DNA from: JALENY01 sp036310185
GTDB taxonomy: Bacteria > Bacillota > Clostridia > Lachnospirales > Lachnospiraceae
DNA length: 48,860 nt
Assembly: GCA_036310185.1 (NCBI GenBank)
Contig: JAXJSH010000053.1
Location: 1 to 48,860, forward strand
Direction: 5' to 3'
A program made the translations under genes and the position numbers. Of this stretch, positions 34,475 to 43,397 are shown in pieces. A model generated the notes under the pieces. It worked only from the letters and a program-made list of their open reading frames with translations. It did not search any database and had not been told where the DNA came from. Each line of letters starts with the position of its first letter. Positions within the stretch are counted from its first letter, which is position 1.

Positions 34475-37297
34475 GTGGATAAAGCGGAGTATCGCGAGAA
34501 ACTTGATGAAATAAAAGCCCTTGCAGATGCCGGTGATTTTGATACGGCAGCGGATAAGGCAGATGATATTGAGTGGCGGCGAGTGAAAAGTGCACGTACC
34601 CTGTGTATGATAGGGGAAATATATGAGAGGGTCGGCAGACTGGAAGACAGCAGAAGAGTGCTGGAAATCGCTTATAAGAGATCTCCGGACAGCAAGACCG
34701 TATTGTACCGGCTGTCAGAATTGTGTATCCGTCTTGGTGATTTTGATGCGGCACTGGATTACTTTACCGAATTTACGGAAGTTTCTCCGACAGATAATTC
34801 GAAGTATATTCTGAAGTATAAACTGTATCGTGCGAGAAAATCACCGATTCAGGATCAGATAGCCATTCTTGAAGCTTATAAAGAAGCTGAATTTACAGAA
34901 CGCTGGGCATATGAGCTGGCAAGACTTTACAGTCAGGCCGGAAATAAAGAAAAATGTATTGAGGTATGCGATGATATTATTTTATGGTTTGGCGAAGGAA
35001 AATATGTAACCAAATCCATGGAACTGAAAATGCAGTACACTTCACTTTCTCCTTCACAGCAGCTGAAATATCAGGAAACCATGCAGAGAATGCGAACGGT
35101 TCCCAGATCAGTTGCAGCCACGAAGATGACCATGGAAGAAGCGGGTGAAGTTCTGGATGAGGAAGAACAGGAAGAATCGGCGGTTCGCACAGAACGGGCA
35201 ATCGAAAAGATGAATGTGGCAGCAAGCACTACCGTAATGGAAAATGCCGGATTAAAAATGCCTCAGAGAAAAGCCATTAGCAGAGGAAAGATGGCTGATC
35301 CGGTGCGCATGCAGAATCAGCTGGCGGACAGCATTCGACAGGTGTTTTCCGGATTGAATCAGCGCGGTTCTGTTCAGGAGACAGACAGTTTTGCGATGCC
35401 GGAAGAAAAAGGTCCGGTGGATGTATACAAACCGCTGAAAGAAGATTTTTCCAATCTGGAAGTGAAGGAACTGGAACCGGAACAGCTCAGCTCTGAACAG
35501 GCACATGCCGCAAACGTAAGCCGTGCGGTGGTGAACCAAGTTCCGGCGGAGAATGGACAGATAGCAGGTCAGATGAGCCTGAAAGATCTTGAAAAACCGG
35601 AAGAAGAGCTGGATCTGGAAGCCTTATTTTCTGAGACAAGCAGTATGCTGGCTCAGGAAGTGGCCACCGGCGCATTTGTAAAAACAGATGATGCGCTGGA
35701 AGAGAAATTAGATCCGGAGGATGCAGCAATTCGCAGGGCGGCGGAAGAAGAGGCAGCCCGTATCGAAGCAGAGGAACTGGCAGCCCGCAAAGCGGCAGCG
35801 GAAGAAGCGGCAGCACATAAGGCAGCCGAGGAGGCAGCCCGCAGAGCAGCAGCCGAAGAAGCGGCCCGCAAGGCAGCGGAAGAAGAAGCAGCCCGAAAAG
35901 CAGCGGAAGAAGCAGTCCGCAAGGCAGCGGAAGAAGCAGCAGCCCGAAAAGCAGCGGAAGAAGAGGCAGCCCGCAAGGCGGCGGAAGAAGAGGCGGCCCG
36001 CAAGGCGGCGGAAGAGGCAGCCCGCAAAGAAAACGAAGAAGCTCTGCTTTATGCAAAAGAGACAGATGAAACCCTTGGACTTACAAAGGAATTCAATTTC
36101 CAGGACGAGCTGAAAAAAGCGCAGATGTCAGAAGAAGACATTTTTGCAGCAGAGCTTGCAAAAGCGGTAGCTGAGTTACGAAAAGATGATGTAAAAGATG
36201 AGGAAGCGGAAACAATCACGATCATTTCCGAACCGGTAACCCTTGGAGAAGCAAATCCGGTCATTAAAAATGATTTTGCCGGTGAAATGGATGAACTTGC
36301 AAAATCGTTGGAGGAATCGGCAGAAGAAGCAGTTACCGAAGAACTGGAAGAGACTTTTGTACAGAGCAAAGAACAACCGGAAGAAAATGTAACAGAAGAA
36401 CTGTTGGAAACCGTTGACGAGCACAGGGACGAAAAAGAAGACACACCGGAAGAACCAACGGAACAGCTGGACGAGATGGTGTATGCGGAAGAGGGACCGA
36501 AGCGTCTGCCCTATGTTATGGTTGAACCGCGTCCGTTTGATGAAGAAGAAAAGAAGATTTTCACATATTTTACAACCATCCCCGGAATGAGTCAGCAGAT
36601 AACCGAAGTGCTGGCAGATATTCATAATAATGCCGGTGATAAGACATCCAAAAGCGGAAATGTTCTTTTGATCGGAAGACAGGGATCCGGCAAGACCAGA
36701 TTGTGTGATGCCCTTGTTCTTGCAGTATGTAAGGATCTGGAAATCGAAGCGGTAAAAGTTGCAAAGGTGATTGGCCGTGATTTTAATAAAAAAGACCCGG
36801 CAGCAGTTGTGTCAAAATTATCCGGCGGATTCCTTATTATTGAGGGAGCCGGCGAACTGACGAAAGATACGGCCGGAAAACTGTCACAGGCTATGGAGTT
36901 CCGTACAGACAGCCTGGTTGTAATCCTGGAAGATGAAAAGCATGATCTGAATAACATGCTTGCTAAGAATCCGGAACTTGCCGAAAAGTTTACATCAACC
37001 ATTACGATTCCGGTATTTACCAACGATGAGCTGGTGGCCTTTGCAAAATCCTATGCAAAAGAGTGCGGCTACAGGATGGATGATATGGCCATTCTTGCTC
37101 TCTATACACTGATCGGTGACAATCAGAAAGATGCAGAACCGATTTCTGTTGCAAAAGTAAAATGGATGATTGACAGAGCCATTGAGCGTGCCAATAAGGG
37201 AACCAGAAAATTTGGCCGTAAATTGTCCAAAAAGTCGGTGGACGAGGACAATCGTATTATTCTCTTGGAAAAAGATTTTGATTTTAATATTGAGTAA
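34475..37297 (+). CDS. Large TPR / Ala-Glu coiled-coil / P-loop ATPase protein of unknown role
   Basis: A GTG start at 34475 follows AGAGGTGAG; 940 residues. Residues ~1-190 are TPR-like helices (ALADAGDFDTAADKADDIEW, ARLYSQAGNKEKCIEVCDDI). A long low-complexity middle (~190-700) includes ~100 residues of EEAARKAAEE-type repeats (~418-520), a predicted single helix or coiled coil. The C-terminal ~240 residues form an AAA-type ATPase: Walker A GRQGSGKT (734-741), a Walker B-like GGFLIIEGAGEL, and a lid helix with MDDMAILALYTLIGD. No signal or membrane segment. I know of no named function. It sits 11 nt before rsmA, with which it is co-transcribed. Similar architecture suggests a scaffold coupled to an ATP switch, but that is inference. 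Confidence 0.8.
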   Translation: MDKAEYREKLDEIKALADAGDFDTAADKADDIEWRRVKSARTLCMIGEIYERVGRLEDSRRVLEIAYKRSPDSKTVLYRLSELCIRLGDFDAALDYFTEFTEVSPTDNSKYILKYKLYRARKSPIQDQIAILEAYKEAEFTERWAYELARLYSQAGNKEKCIEVCDDIILWFGEGKYVTKSMELKMQYTSLSPSQQLKYQETMQRMRTVPRSVAATKMTMEEAGEVLDEEEQEESAVRTERAIEKMNVAASTTVMENAGLKMPQRKAISRGKMADPVRMQNQLADSIRQVFSGLNQRGSVQETDSFAMPEEKGPVDVYKPLKEDFSNLEVKELEPEQLSSEQAHAANVSRAVVNQVPAENGQIAGQMSLKDLEKPEEELDLEALFSETSSMLAQEVATGAFVKTDDALEEKLDPEDAAIRRAAEEEAARIEAEELAARKAAAEEAAAHKAAEEAARRAAAEEAARKAAEEEAARKAAEEAVRKAAEEAAARKAAEEEAARKAAEEEAARKAAEEAARKENEEALLYAKETDETLGLTKEFNFQDELKKAQMSEEDIFAAELAKAVAELRKDDVKDEEAETITIISEPVTLGEANPVIKNDFAGEMDELAKSLEESAEEAVTEELEETFVQSKEQPEENVTEELLETVDEHRDEKEDTPEEPTEQLDEMVYAEEGPKRLPYVMVEPRPFDEEEKKIFTYFTTIPGMSQQITEVLADIHNNAGDKTSKSGNVLLIGRQGSGKTRLCDALVLAVCKDLEIEAVKVAKVIGRDFNKKDPAAVVSKLSGGFLIIEGAGELTKDTAGKLSQAMEFRTDSLVVILEDEKHDLNNMLAKNPELAEKFTSTITIPVFTNDELVAFAKSYAKECGYRMDDMAILALYTLIGDNQKDAEPISVAKVKWMIDRAIERANKGTRKFGRKLSKKSVDEDNRIILLEKDFDFNIE
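35740..36030 (+). repeat. Imperfect repeats encoding Ala-Glu-Arg-Lys helix
   Basis: About ten to twelve imperfect copies, 24 to 30 nt long, of the codon string for EEAARKAAEE inside the TPR-ATPase gene. The high G+C creates long spurious frames on the minus strand. Repeat number could vary between strains through slippage. Confidence 0.75.
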
Positions 37298-37308
37298 GGA
37301 GAATTTTT

Positions 37309-38184
37309 ATGACAGAACCTTATTTGGGAAATCCGCAGGAGACTATTGCGGTGCTTCAGAAATATGATTTTGTCTTCCAGAAAAAGTTTGGTCAGAACTT
37401 TTTGATTGATACGCATGTATTGGATAAAATTGTTCGTGCGGCTGAGATCACAAAGGATGATGTTGTGTTGGAGATTGGGCCAGGGATTGGAACCCTGACC
37501 CAATATCTTGCTTATGGGGCAAAAGAAGTGATTGCAGTGGAAATCGATAAAACGCTGATTCCTATTTTGAAAGATACCCTGAGCGCATATGATAATGTGA
37601 CCATCTTAAACGAAGACATTTTAAAAGTGGATATTAATAAACTGGTGGAAGAAAAAAACAATGGGCGTCCTGTTAAAGTAGTCGCAAATCTTCCTTACTA
37701 TATCACCACACCGATCATCATGAATCTGTTTGAAAGTCATGTGCCGGTGGAGTCCATCACGGTCATGGTTCAGAAAGAAGTGGCTGACCGTATGCAGACC
37801 GGCCCGGGAAGCAAGGATTATGGAGCACTTTCTCTGGCGGTTCAGTATTACGCAGAACCGTATATTGTGGCAAATGTGCCTCAGAACTGTTTCATGCCCC
37901 GGCCGAAAATCGGAAGTGCAGTGATCCGTCTGAAACGATATGATAAACCTGCCGTGGAAGTAAAAGACGAAAAGCTGCTATTCCAGCTGATTCGCGCATC
38001 GTTCAATCAGCGGAGAAAAACACTGGCAAACGGAATCAAGAACTATTCCGGCCTGAATTTTTCAAAAGAAACCGTGGAACAGGCCATCGAAAGCTGCGGA
38101 TTTCCGCTGACTGTGCGGGGAGAGGCACTGACTCTGCAGGACTTTGCCAATCTCACAAATGTTCTGGCAGAATGTTCTTTATAA
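37309..38184 (+). CDS. rsmA: 16S rRNA dimethyladenosine transferase (KsgA)
   Basis: Dimethylates two adjacent adenines of the 3'-terminal hairpin of 16S rRNA late in small-subunit assembly. 291 residues from ATG 37309 behind TAAGGAGAA. FGQNFLIDTHVLDKIV, the SAM-binding LEIGPGIGTLTQYLA (~46-60), ANLPYYITTPIIM with the catalytic NLPY (~126-129) and the FNQRRKTLANGIK segment near the C-terminus identify it. Co-transcribed with the TPR-ATPase gene 11 nt upstream. Its loss is known to give kasugamycin resistance. Confidence 0.95.
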   Translation: MTEPYLGNPQETIAVLQKYDFVFQKKFGQNFLIDTHVLDKIVRAAEITKDDVVLEIGPGIGTLTQYLAYGAKEVIAVEIDKTLIPILKDTLSAYDNVTILNEDILKVDINKLVEEKNNGRPVKVVANLPYYITTPIIMNLFESHVPVESITVMVQKEVADRMQTGPGSKDYGALSLAVQYYAEPYIVANVPQNCFMPRPKIGSAVIRLKRYDKPAVEVKDEKLLFQLIRASFNQRRKTLANGIKNYSGLNFSKETVEQAIESCGFPLTVRGEALTLQDFANLTNVLAECSL

Positions 38185-38351
38185 ATTTTTAACGAGACAA
38201 TTATTATTCAGAGTGCTATACTGGGCATGAAGAAAAAAGGAACAGAGCAGTTTAAAAGAAAACCACAAAGATAAATGATTTTTAAAAGCAATGCTTCTGC
38301 GGCAAATACAGATATCCGCGGGCAAGTTTTAGAAAGAAAAGGGACAAAAGA

Positions 38352-39263
38352 ATGAATAAGAAAATTACAGCAGGAATCTTAAGTGCAGTAGTGATGGCTT
38401 CAGCCGTTTTGTCACCGGTCAGTGCACTGGCAGACAGTGTGGAAGGAAAAACATACCTTTCCCTGGGGGCGGATCTGACAGAAGGAGAAAAGGCAACCGT
38501 ACTGGATCTTCTTGATGTCAATCCGGATGAGCTTTATAATTATGATGTTTACGAAGTTACAAATCAGCAGGAACATGAATATCTCGACAGCTATGTGGAA
38601 TCCAGCCTGATCGGTGACCGTGCTCAGTCTTCTGTAAAAGTAACCGGAAAAGAAGAGGGATATGGAATCCAGGTGGTTACATACAATATTTCTTATTGTA
38701 CAATAGGCATGTATCAGAATGCACTGGCAACAGCCGGTATCGAAAATGCGGAAGTTATTGTGGCAGGTCCGTACAGTATGTCAGGAACGGCGGCGCTGGT
38801 TGGAGCAATTGAGGCCTATTCCAGAATGACAGGTGATGTGATTGAGCCGGAACTGGCAGACGGTGCTACAAATGAACTGGTCGTAACCAGTGATGTGGCA
38901 AAAAGCATTGGCAGTTCTGAAAAAGCGGAAGAACTGATCGCAGCGGTAAAAGAAATTGTTATTGCAAATGAATACGATGATCCGGAACAGATTGATGGCG
39001 TTATCAGTGATGTGGCAAATCAGCTGGAGATTTCATTAAGTAATGAGGACAGACAGATGATCCGTGAACTGATGCAGAAGCTGGCAGGCCTGAACCTTAA
39101 TCTGGATACGATCAAAGAGCAGGCGAGCGCTCTGTATGAACGTATTTCTCATCTGGATCTGAGCCAATATGGAATCACACAGGAAAATGTGGATGGCATT
39201 CTGGCATCTGTAAAACAGTTTTTTATTGGTCTGTTTGAAGTAATCAAAGGATTGTTTGAGTAA
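38352..39263 (+). CDS. Secreted DUF1002-like protein
   Basis: 303 residues from ATG 38352. A signal peptide (~1-27, ending SALA-DS) precedes a soluble domain of the DUF1002 type: YLSLGADLTEGEKATVLDLL, DRAQSSVKVTGKEEGYGIQV and VVAGPYSMSGTAALVGAIEAYS. The C-terminal ~80 residues are helical. The function of this family is not established; it is common in Firmicutes and often linked by name to sporulation or cell-envelope genes. It is monocistronic here, with a hairpin after it. Ribosome site GAAAAGGGAC is weak. Confidence 0.75.
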   Translation: MNKKITAGILSAVVMASAVLSPVSALADSVEGKTYLSLGADLTEGEKATVLDLLDVNPDELYNYDVYEVTNQQEHEYLDSYVESSLIGDRAQSSVKVTGKEEGYGIQVVTYNISYCTIGMYQNALATAGIENAEVIVAGPYSMSGTAALVGAIEAYSRMTGDVIEPELADGATNELVVTSDVAKSIGSSEKAEELIAAVKEIVIANEYDDPEQIDGVISDVANQLEISLSNEDRQMIRELMQKLAGLNLNLDTIKEQASALYERISHLDLSQYGITQENVDGILASVKQFFIGLFEVIKGLFE

Positions 39264-39290
39264 TTTTATAAAAAAATACAGTAAGTCAAA

Positions 39291-39323
39291 GATGGCAGCC
39301 TCTATGTGATAGAGACTGCCATC
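39291..39323 (+). terminator. Hairpin between the DUF1002-like gene and hydF
   Basis: GATGGCAG / CTGCCATC with an inner CTCTAT / ATAGAG stem, together ~14 pairs, three-base loop. No T-run; it ends 27 nt before the hydF start, so it could also affect hydF translation. Confidence 0.45.
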
Positions 39324-39349
39324 TTCGAAAATAGGCAGGAGGAAATCAT

Positions 39350-40609
39350 ATGGGTATGAATCAGACACCGGCAGCAGAACGGCTGCATATCAGTTTTTTC
39401 GGAAAACGTAATTCAGGAAAATCCAGTATTATTAATGCAGTGACAGGGCAGGAACTGGCGATTGTGTCAGATGTGCTTGGAACAACAACGGATCCGGTAT
39501 ACAAAACGATGGAATTGCTTCCAATTGGACCGGTCATGCTGATTGACACACCTGGTATTGATGATGAAGGCGAACTTGGAGCGCTTCGTGTGAAAAAAAG
39601 CTATCAGGTATTGAATAAGACCGATGTGGCAGTTTTGGTGGTGGACGGCTGTCATGGATTATCGCCGGAAGATGAGAAACTGATTGAAAGATTTGTAAGC
39701 AAAAAGATTCCTTATCTGGTTGTCTGTAACAAGGCGGATCTGGTACCGGACCAGGCAGAACAGCTGACGGAACAGAGGATGAAAAAGGAAAGATCGGCAG
39801 ATTCTGATGCAGTGGAAGTTTCTCATATCTGGGTCAGTGCGAAAGAAAAATGGAATATTTGGGAACTGAAAGAGCGAATCGCAGCTCTTGGAGTAAAAGA
39901 AGAAAATGGAAAAAGGATTGTGGCAGATCTTCTGGAACCCTCCGATTTTGTGGTTCTGGTTGTTCCAATCGATAAGGCTGCACCAAAAGGGCGTCTGATC
40001 TTGCCGCAGCAGCAGACCATTCGTGATATTCTGGATGCAGGCGCTGTGTCCATCGTGGTAAAGGAGGATGAACTGAAAAATACGCTGAACCAGCTTGGAA
40101 AGAAACCAAGACTGGTCATCACGGACAGTCAGGTGTTCGGAAAGGTCAGTAAGGATACACCGGAGGATATTATGCTGACTTCCTTTTCGATTCTGTTTGC
40201 ACGGTATAAAGGTGATCTGGAAAACGCAGTGAAAGGTGCCCGTGCACTGGATAAGATAAAAGATGGCGATAAGATACTGATTGCGGAGGGCTGTACCCAT
40301 CATCGTCAGTGCGGAGATATAGGAACCGAAAAACTGCCGGCCTGGATTGAAAAATATACCGGTGCAAAACCGGAATATGTATTCACATCGGGTACAGAGT
40401 TTCCGGATGATCTAAGTTCATATAAGCTGGTCGTTCACTGCGGCGGATGTATGCTCAATGAGCGGGAGATGAAATATCGTGTGGCCTGTGCGCTGGATCA
40501 AAAGGTACCTATTACGAATTATGGAATTTTGATTGCGTATATGAATGGAATTTTAAAACGGAGTCTTGAACCGTTTCCGAATATATTCAGCGTTTTATCA
40601 CAGGAATAG
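39350..40609 (+). CDS. hydF: [FeFe]-hydrogenase maturation GTPase HydF
   Basis: Scaffold on which the 2Fe subcluster of the hydrogenase H-cluster is assembled. ATG 39350 follows GCAGGAGG; 419 residues. GTPase domain: P-loop GKRNSGKS (18-25), switch TTTDPVYK, DTPG, NKAD and SAKE. The C-terminal cluster-binding domain has C315-T-H317 and H363-C364-G-G-C367, the family CxH...HCxxC ligands. HydE, HydG and the hydrogenase itself are not in this window, so hydF stands alone here. A fermentative, H2-producing anaerobe fits. Confidence 0.95.
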   Translation: MGMNQTPAAERLHISFFGKRNSGKSSIINAVTGQELAIVSDVLGTTTDPVYKTMELLPIGPVMLIDTPGIDDEGELGALRVKKSYQVLNKTDVAVLVVDGCHGLSPEDEKLIERFVSKKIPYLVVCNKADLVPDQAEQLTEQRMKKERSADSDAVEVSHIWVSAKEKWNIWELKERIAALGVKEENGKRIVADLLEPSDFVVLVVPIDKAAPKGRLILPQQQTIRDILDAGAVSIVVKEDELKNTLNQLGKKPRLVITDSQVFGKVSKDTPEDIMLTSFSILFARYKGDLENAVKGARALDKIKDGDKILIAEGCTHHRQCGDIGTEKLPAWIEKYTGAKPEYVFTSGTEFPDDLSSYKLVVHCGGCMLNEREMKYRVACALDQKVPITNYGILIAYMNGILKRSLEPFPNIFSVLSQE

Positions 40610-40718
40610 AATGGTAAAAATTTGTTAAAATATACAAAAAAAATATTAAAAAAATAAAACTTTTGTGTAAAATCATATTTATTTACAATTTGTTCATGAA
40701 AAGTTCATAAATGATTGC

Positions 40719-40850
40719 TATTATAAATATAGTTCAAAAAGGAACTACCAAGTAAATCATATGTGATGCAAATCACATACAAAATTTTTTCATAATAATT
40801 GCCCCGATATGGAAATATCGGGGCACTCCTCATTTATTGGGGATTTTTTA
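40719..40850 (+). ncRNA. Candidate small RNA with three hairpins
   Basis: An extended -10 element TGCTATTAT (40716-40724) would start transcription near 40731. The next 115 nt hold GTTC/GAAC, the 20-nt palindrome centred on TGTGA-N6-TCACA (40760-40779) followed by a T6 run, and GCCCCGATAT / ATATCGGGGC (40801-40810, 40815-40824), ending at GGGGATTTTTT (~40850). No reading frame of substance is present. Alternatively these are the hydF terminator and an operator. Confidence 0.3.
40760..40779. promoter_or_regulatory. CRP/FNR-like palindrome
   Basis: TATGTGAT-GCAA-ATCACATA, perfect eight-base arms, matching TGTGA-N6-TCACA exactly. It could bind a CRP/FNR-family protein, or simply form the loop of a hairpin followed by TTTTTT. 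No such regulator is encoded in this window. Confidence 0.35.
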
Positions 40851-40852
40851 AA

Positions 40853-41000
40853 AAGATATACCGCAGCATATCTTTTATGATATAATGAGCGTTAGCGAGC
40901 GGGAGCAGGCGCAGTCTGTTCATGGTGAGCAGCGGATGATGATCACGAATAGCTGCGTAGAAACAATAAGCACGAAGTGTGAATTCGTGATATAATGATA
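40853..41000 (+). repeat. Inverted and direct repeats upstream of the PTS-EIIC-like gene
   Basis: AAAAGATAT / ATATCTTTT flanks eight bases at ~40852-40877. Then TGATATAATGA occurs twice about 120 nt apart (~40878 and ~40989). Between them GCGTTAGCGAGCGGGAGC, CACGAA twice, and its inverse TTCGTG appear. It looks like a small mobile or dispersed intergenic repeat carrying -10 boxes. Copy number in the genome is unknown. Confidence 0.35.
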
Positions 41001-41057
41001 GCGCGATAAGGAGATAAAATAAGGGGATTACATAAGATTAGGAGGAATGAAGGTACA

Positions 41058-42113
41058 ATGAAAAAAATGTTGAATCATATCTTTGTGGACGGATTCAGCG
41101 GAATGGCTTCCGGTCTGTTTGCCACATTGATTATGGGAATAATCCTTGAGCAGATAGGACTTCTGTTTAGCGGGAATATCGGGGCATTTCTTGTGAGTTT
41201 TGGAAAAATAGCTTCCGTGATGACCGGTGCAGGCATCGGTGTAGGGGTGGCCGCCAAATATGGAGCAAGTCCTCTGGTCACGGTTTCTGCGGCGACTGCC
41301 GGTATGGTAGGTGCACACGCCGGTAATATATTGAGCGAAAATGTATTTTCTGGTACAAGTGTAGTCCTGGCTAATTCAGGCGAACCGCTGGGTGCCTTTA
41401 TAGCGGCATTTGTAGCGATTGAGGTTGGCCAGCTGATATCCGGAAAAACAAAGCTGGATATTATATTAACACCAGCAGTGGGGATTTTAACTGGCTCTAC
41501 GGTCGGTATATTTATAAGCCCTTATATCAGCCGTTTAACGTCATGGCTTGCTTCTTTGATTAATTGGGGCACTCAGCAGCATCCATTTTTTATGGGAATG
41601 GTTGTTTCTGTTTTAATGGGTATAGCTCTGACACTGCCAATCGGTTCGGCAGCCATTGGCATTGCGCTGAATCTTTCGGGTCTGGCAGCAGGGGCGGCGA
41701 CGGTCGGATGCTGTTGCAATATGGTTGGATTTGCGGTTGCAAGCTTTAAAGAAAATGGTGTTGGAGGATTTGTGGCTCAGGCGTTTGGAACATCCATGCT
41801 GCAGATGCCCAATATTATGAGACATCCGTTGATCTGGCTGCCCTCCATCATAGCTTCGGCGGTTCTTGGCCCGCTTAGTACCGTGGTATTTAAGATGACG
41901 AACACGGCAGCCGGTTCTGGTATGGGATCTGCAGGTCTTATTGGACAAATTACCACATTTCAGGATATGTGTTTGACCAGAGATCCGATTGTAGTGATTA
42001 TACTGATTATATTAATGTATTTTGTATTTCCTGGATTGATCGCTGGATTTATCAATCGTATAATGCGCAAAGAAGAATTGATCAAAGACGGCGATATGAA
42101 GCTGGATATTTAA
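41058..42113 (+). CDS. PTS EIIC-like membrane protein
   Basis: 351 residues from ATG 41058 behind TAGGAGGAATG (some 6-14 nt away). About ten hydrophobic segments rich in glycine; AAKYGASPLVTVSAATAGMVGAHAGN, VAIEVGQLISGKTKLDIILTP and the central GCCCNMVGFAVASFKENGVGG match the PTS_EIIC_2 family of uncharacterised transport proteins. No EIIA, EIIB or sugar enzymes are next to it, so phosphotransferase activity is doubtful and the substrate unknown. It lies downstream of a repeat-rich intergenic region carrying possible -10 boxes. Confidence 0.75.
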   Translation: MKKMLNHIFVDGFSGMASGLFATLIMGIILEQIGLLFSGNIGAFLVSFGKIASVMTGAGIGVGVAAKYGASPLVTVSAATAGMVGAHAGNILSENVFSGTSVVLANSGEPLGAFIAAFVAIEVGQLISGKTKLDIILTPAVGILTGSTVGIFISPYISRLTSWLASLINWGTQQHPFFMGMVVSVLMGIALTLPIGSAAIGIALNLSGLAAGAATVGCCCNMVGFAVASFKENGVGGFVAQAFGTSMLQMPNIMRHPLIWLPSIIASAVLGPLSTVVFKMTNTAAGSGMGSAGLIGQITTFQDMCLTRDPIVVIILIILMYFVFPGLIAGFINRIMRKEELIKDGDMKLDI

Positions 42114-42197
42114 AGATAAAACAAATCTGTTTGGGGAGAAAGTGCGGCTGGACTATCTGAAAAGAAATGGAAATATGGAAAGTAAGGAGAAGCACTT

Positions 42198-42845
42198 ATG
42201 GAAACTATGAATTTACCCAATCTGGATTATGAGTCCATAGACAGTTGGGATACATTGATCTTTTTGTACAAATCAGCCCTGAAGGAGGTTGGAACCAAGA
42301 TCGAAATACTGAGTGATGAATTTCAGTATATTCATAAATACAATCCGATTGAACATGTAAAATCAAGAATTAAAAGTCCGGAAAGCATCGTGAAAAAACT
42401 GAGACGGGATGGATACGAATCCACACTGGAAAACATGGTTCGCTATGTCAATGACATTGCCGGAATACGAATTATCTGTTCTTTTACCTCGGACATATAC
42501 CGGATTGCAGACATGATTGCGAAACAGAGTGATCTGAAAATTCTCTCTTTTAAAGATTATATAAAAAAACCGAAAGAGAGCGGGTATAAAAGTTACCATA
42601 TGATACTTACCGTCCCCATTTTTCTGTCCAATCAGGTGGTAGATACAAAGGTGGAACTGCAGATTCGCACGGTTGCCCAGGATTTCTGGGCCAGCCTGGA
42701 ACATAAGATTTATTATAAGTTTGAGGGAAATGCTCCGGATCATATCAGCCAGGAACTGAGAAATTGTGCAAAAATCGTGGCAGAGCTGGATGAAAAGATG
42801 TTGTCACTGAATGAAGAAATCCATGCACTGGCCGCGAAAAAATAG
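42198..42845 (+). CDS. Small alarmone synthetase ((p)ppGpp synthetase, RelA/SpoT-domain)
   Basis: 215 residues from ATG 42198 behind AAGGAGAAG. A lone synthetase domain of the YjbM/RelQ (SAS) type: PIEHVKSRIKSPESIVKKL (~50-69), VNDIAGIRIICSF (~86-98) with the catalytic aspartate, KPKESGYKSYHMIL (~127-140), and VELQIRTVAQDFWASLEHKIYYK (~152-174) with the essential EhQxRT-like motif as ELQIRT. It lacks the hydrolase, TGS and ACT domains of Rel. It makes (p)ppGpp in response to transcriptional or envelope stress in Bacillus. It lies alone, 84 nt after the EIIC-like gene. Confidence 0.9.
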   Translation: METMNLPNLDYESIDSWDTLIFLYKSALKEVGTKIEILSDEFQYIHKYNPIEHVKSRIKSPESIVKKLRRDGYESTLENMVRYVNDIAGIRIICSFTSDIYRIADMIAKQSDLKILSFKDYIKKPKESGYKSYHMILTVPIFLSNQVVDTKVELQIRTVAQDFWASLEHKIYYKFEGNAPDHISQELRNCAKIVAELDEKMLSLNEEIHALAAKK

Positions 42846-42902
42846 CTGCTTTGGCACAAAAGTGAGTAACAAAGTACATGAGATAGAAAAGGAGGTTTCA
42901 GT

Positions 42903-43325
42903 ATGGGTACACAGTATGAAGAAGATGAAGAGGATGATATAATTTGGGAAGATCGAAAACATATAGCCTGGTTCCCGATTGGATTTGAGAAATATACGGT
43001 AAGAGACGGAAAGATTTACATTAATAAAGGTCTCTTTTCCACAGTATCTGATCAGACACTTCTGTATCGTGTGATCGATATTCAGCTTCGCAGAACGCTC
43101 CGGCAGAAGATTTTTGGAACCGGAACGATTATTCTCATATCAAGAGTGGATGCGGATCCGGAAATTGTGTTGGAAAATGTGAAAGATTCAAGATACGTTA
43201 TGGACATGCTGTCTGAACTGGTGGAAGAGGAAAGAGAAAAGAGAAATGTAGTTGGAAAAGAGTTCTACGCGGATGCCTTTGTCTCAGATGGAGATGGTGA
43301 TTTTGGCGGCATGTTTGATGATTAG
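42903..43325 (+). CDS. Small acidic PH-like domain protein
   Basis: 140 residues from ATG 42903, with AAGGAGG upstream. A charged N-terminus (EEDEEDDIIWEDRKH) leads to a beta-rich region WFPIGFEKYTVRDGKIYINKGLFSTVSDQTLLYRVIDIQLRRTL that resembles the bacterial PH (YdbS/YdbT-like) domain, then a helix and an acidic tail. No membrane segment, unlike the classical YdbS/T proteins. Function unknown; 57 nt after the alarmone synthetase gene, with a shared terminator, so the two are probably co-transcribed. Confidence 0.65.
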   Translation: MGTQYEEDEEDDIIWEDRKHIAWFPIGFEKYTVRDGKIYINKGLFSTVSDQTLLYRVIDIQLRRTLRQKIFGTGTIILISRVDADPEIVLENVKDSRYVMDMLSELVEEEREKRNVVGKEFYADAFVSDGDGDFGGMFDD

Positions 43326-43346
43326 TCCCGGAATGAAGTGAAATAG

Positions 43347-43393
43347 AAAAACAGTGGAATTACCCGAATGTTGGATGATTCCACTGTTTTTTT
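43347..43393. terminator. Bidirectional terminator between the PH-like gene and purC
   Basis: AAAAACAGTGGAAT / ATTCCACTGTTTTT, 14-bp stem with T- or A-rich flanks on both sides, serving the two convergent genes. Confidence 0.85.
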
Positions 43394-43397
43394 ACGA

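Noticed and set aside
35487..36056. Long minus-strand reading frames rich in Leu/Pro or Ala/Ser
   Set aside because: They are shadows of the Ala-Glu-rich repeat of the plus-strand TPR-ATPase gene, with no ribosome site and no protein-like content.
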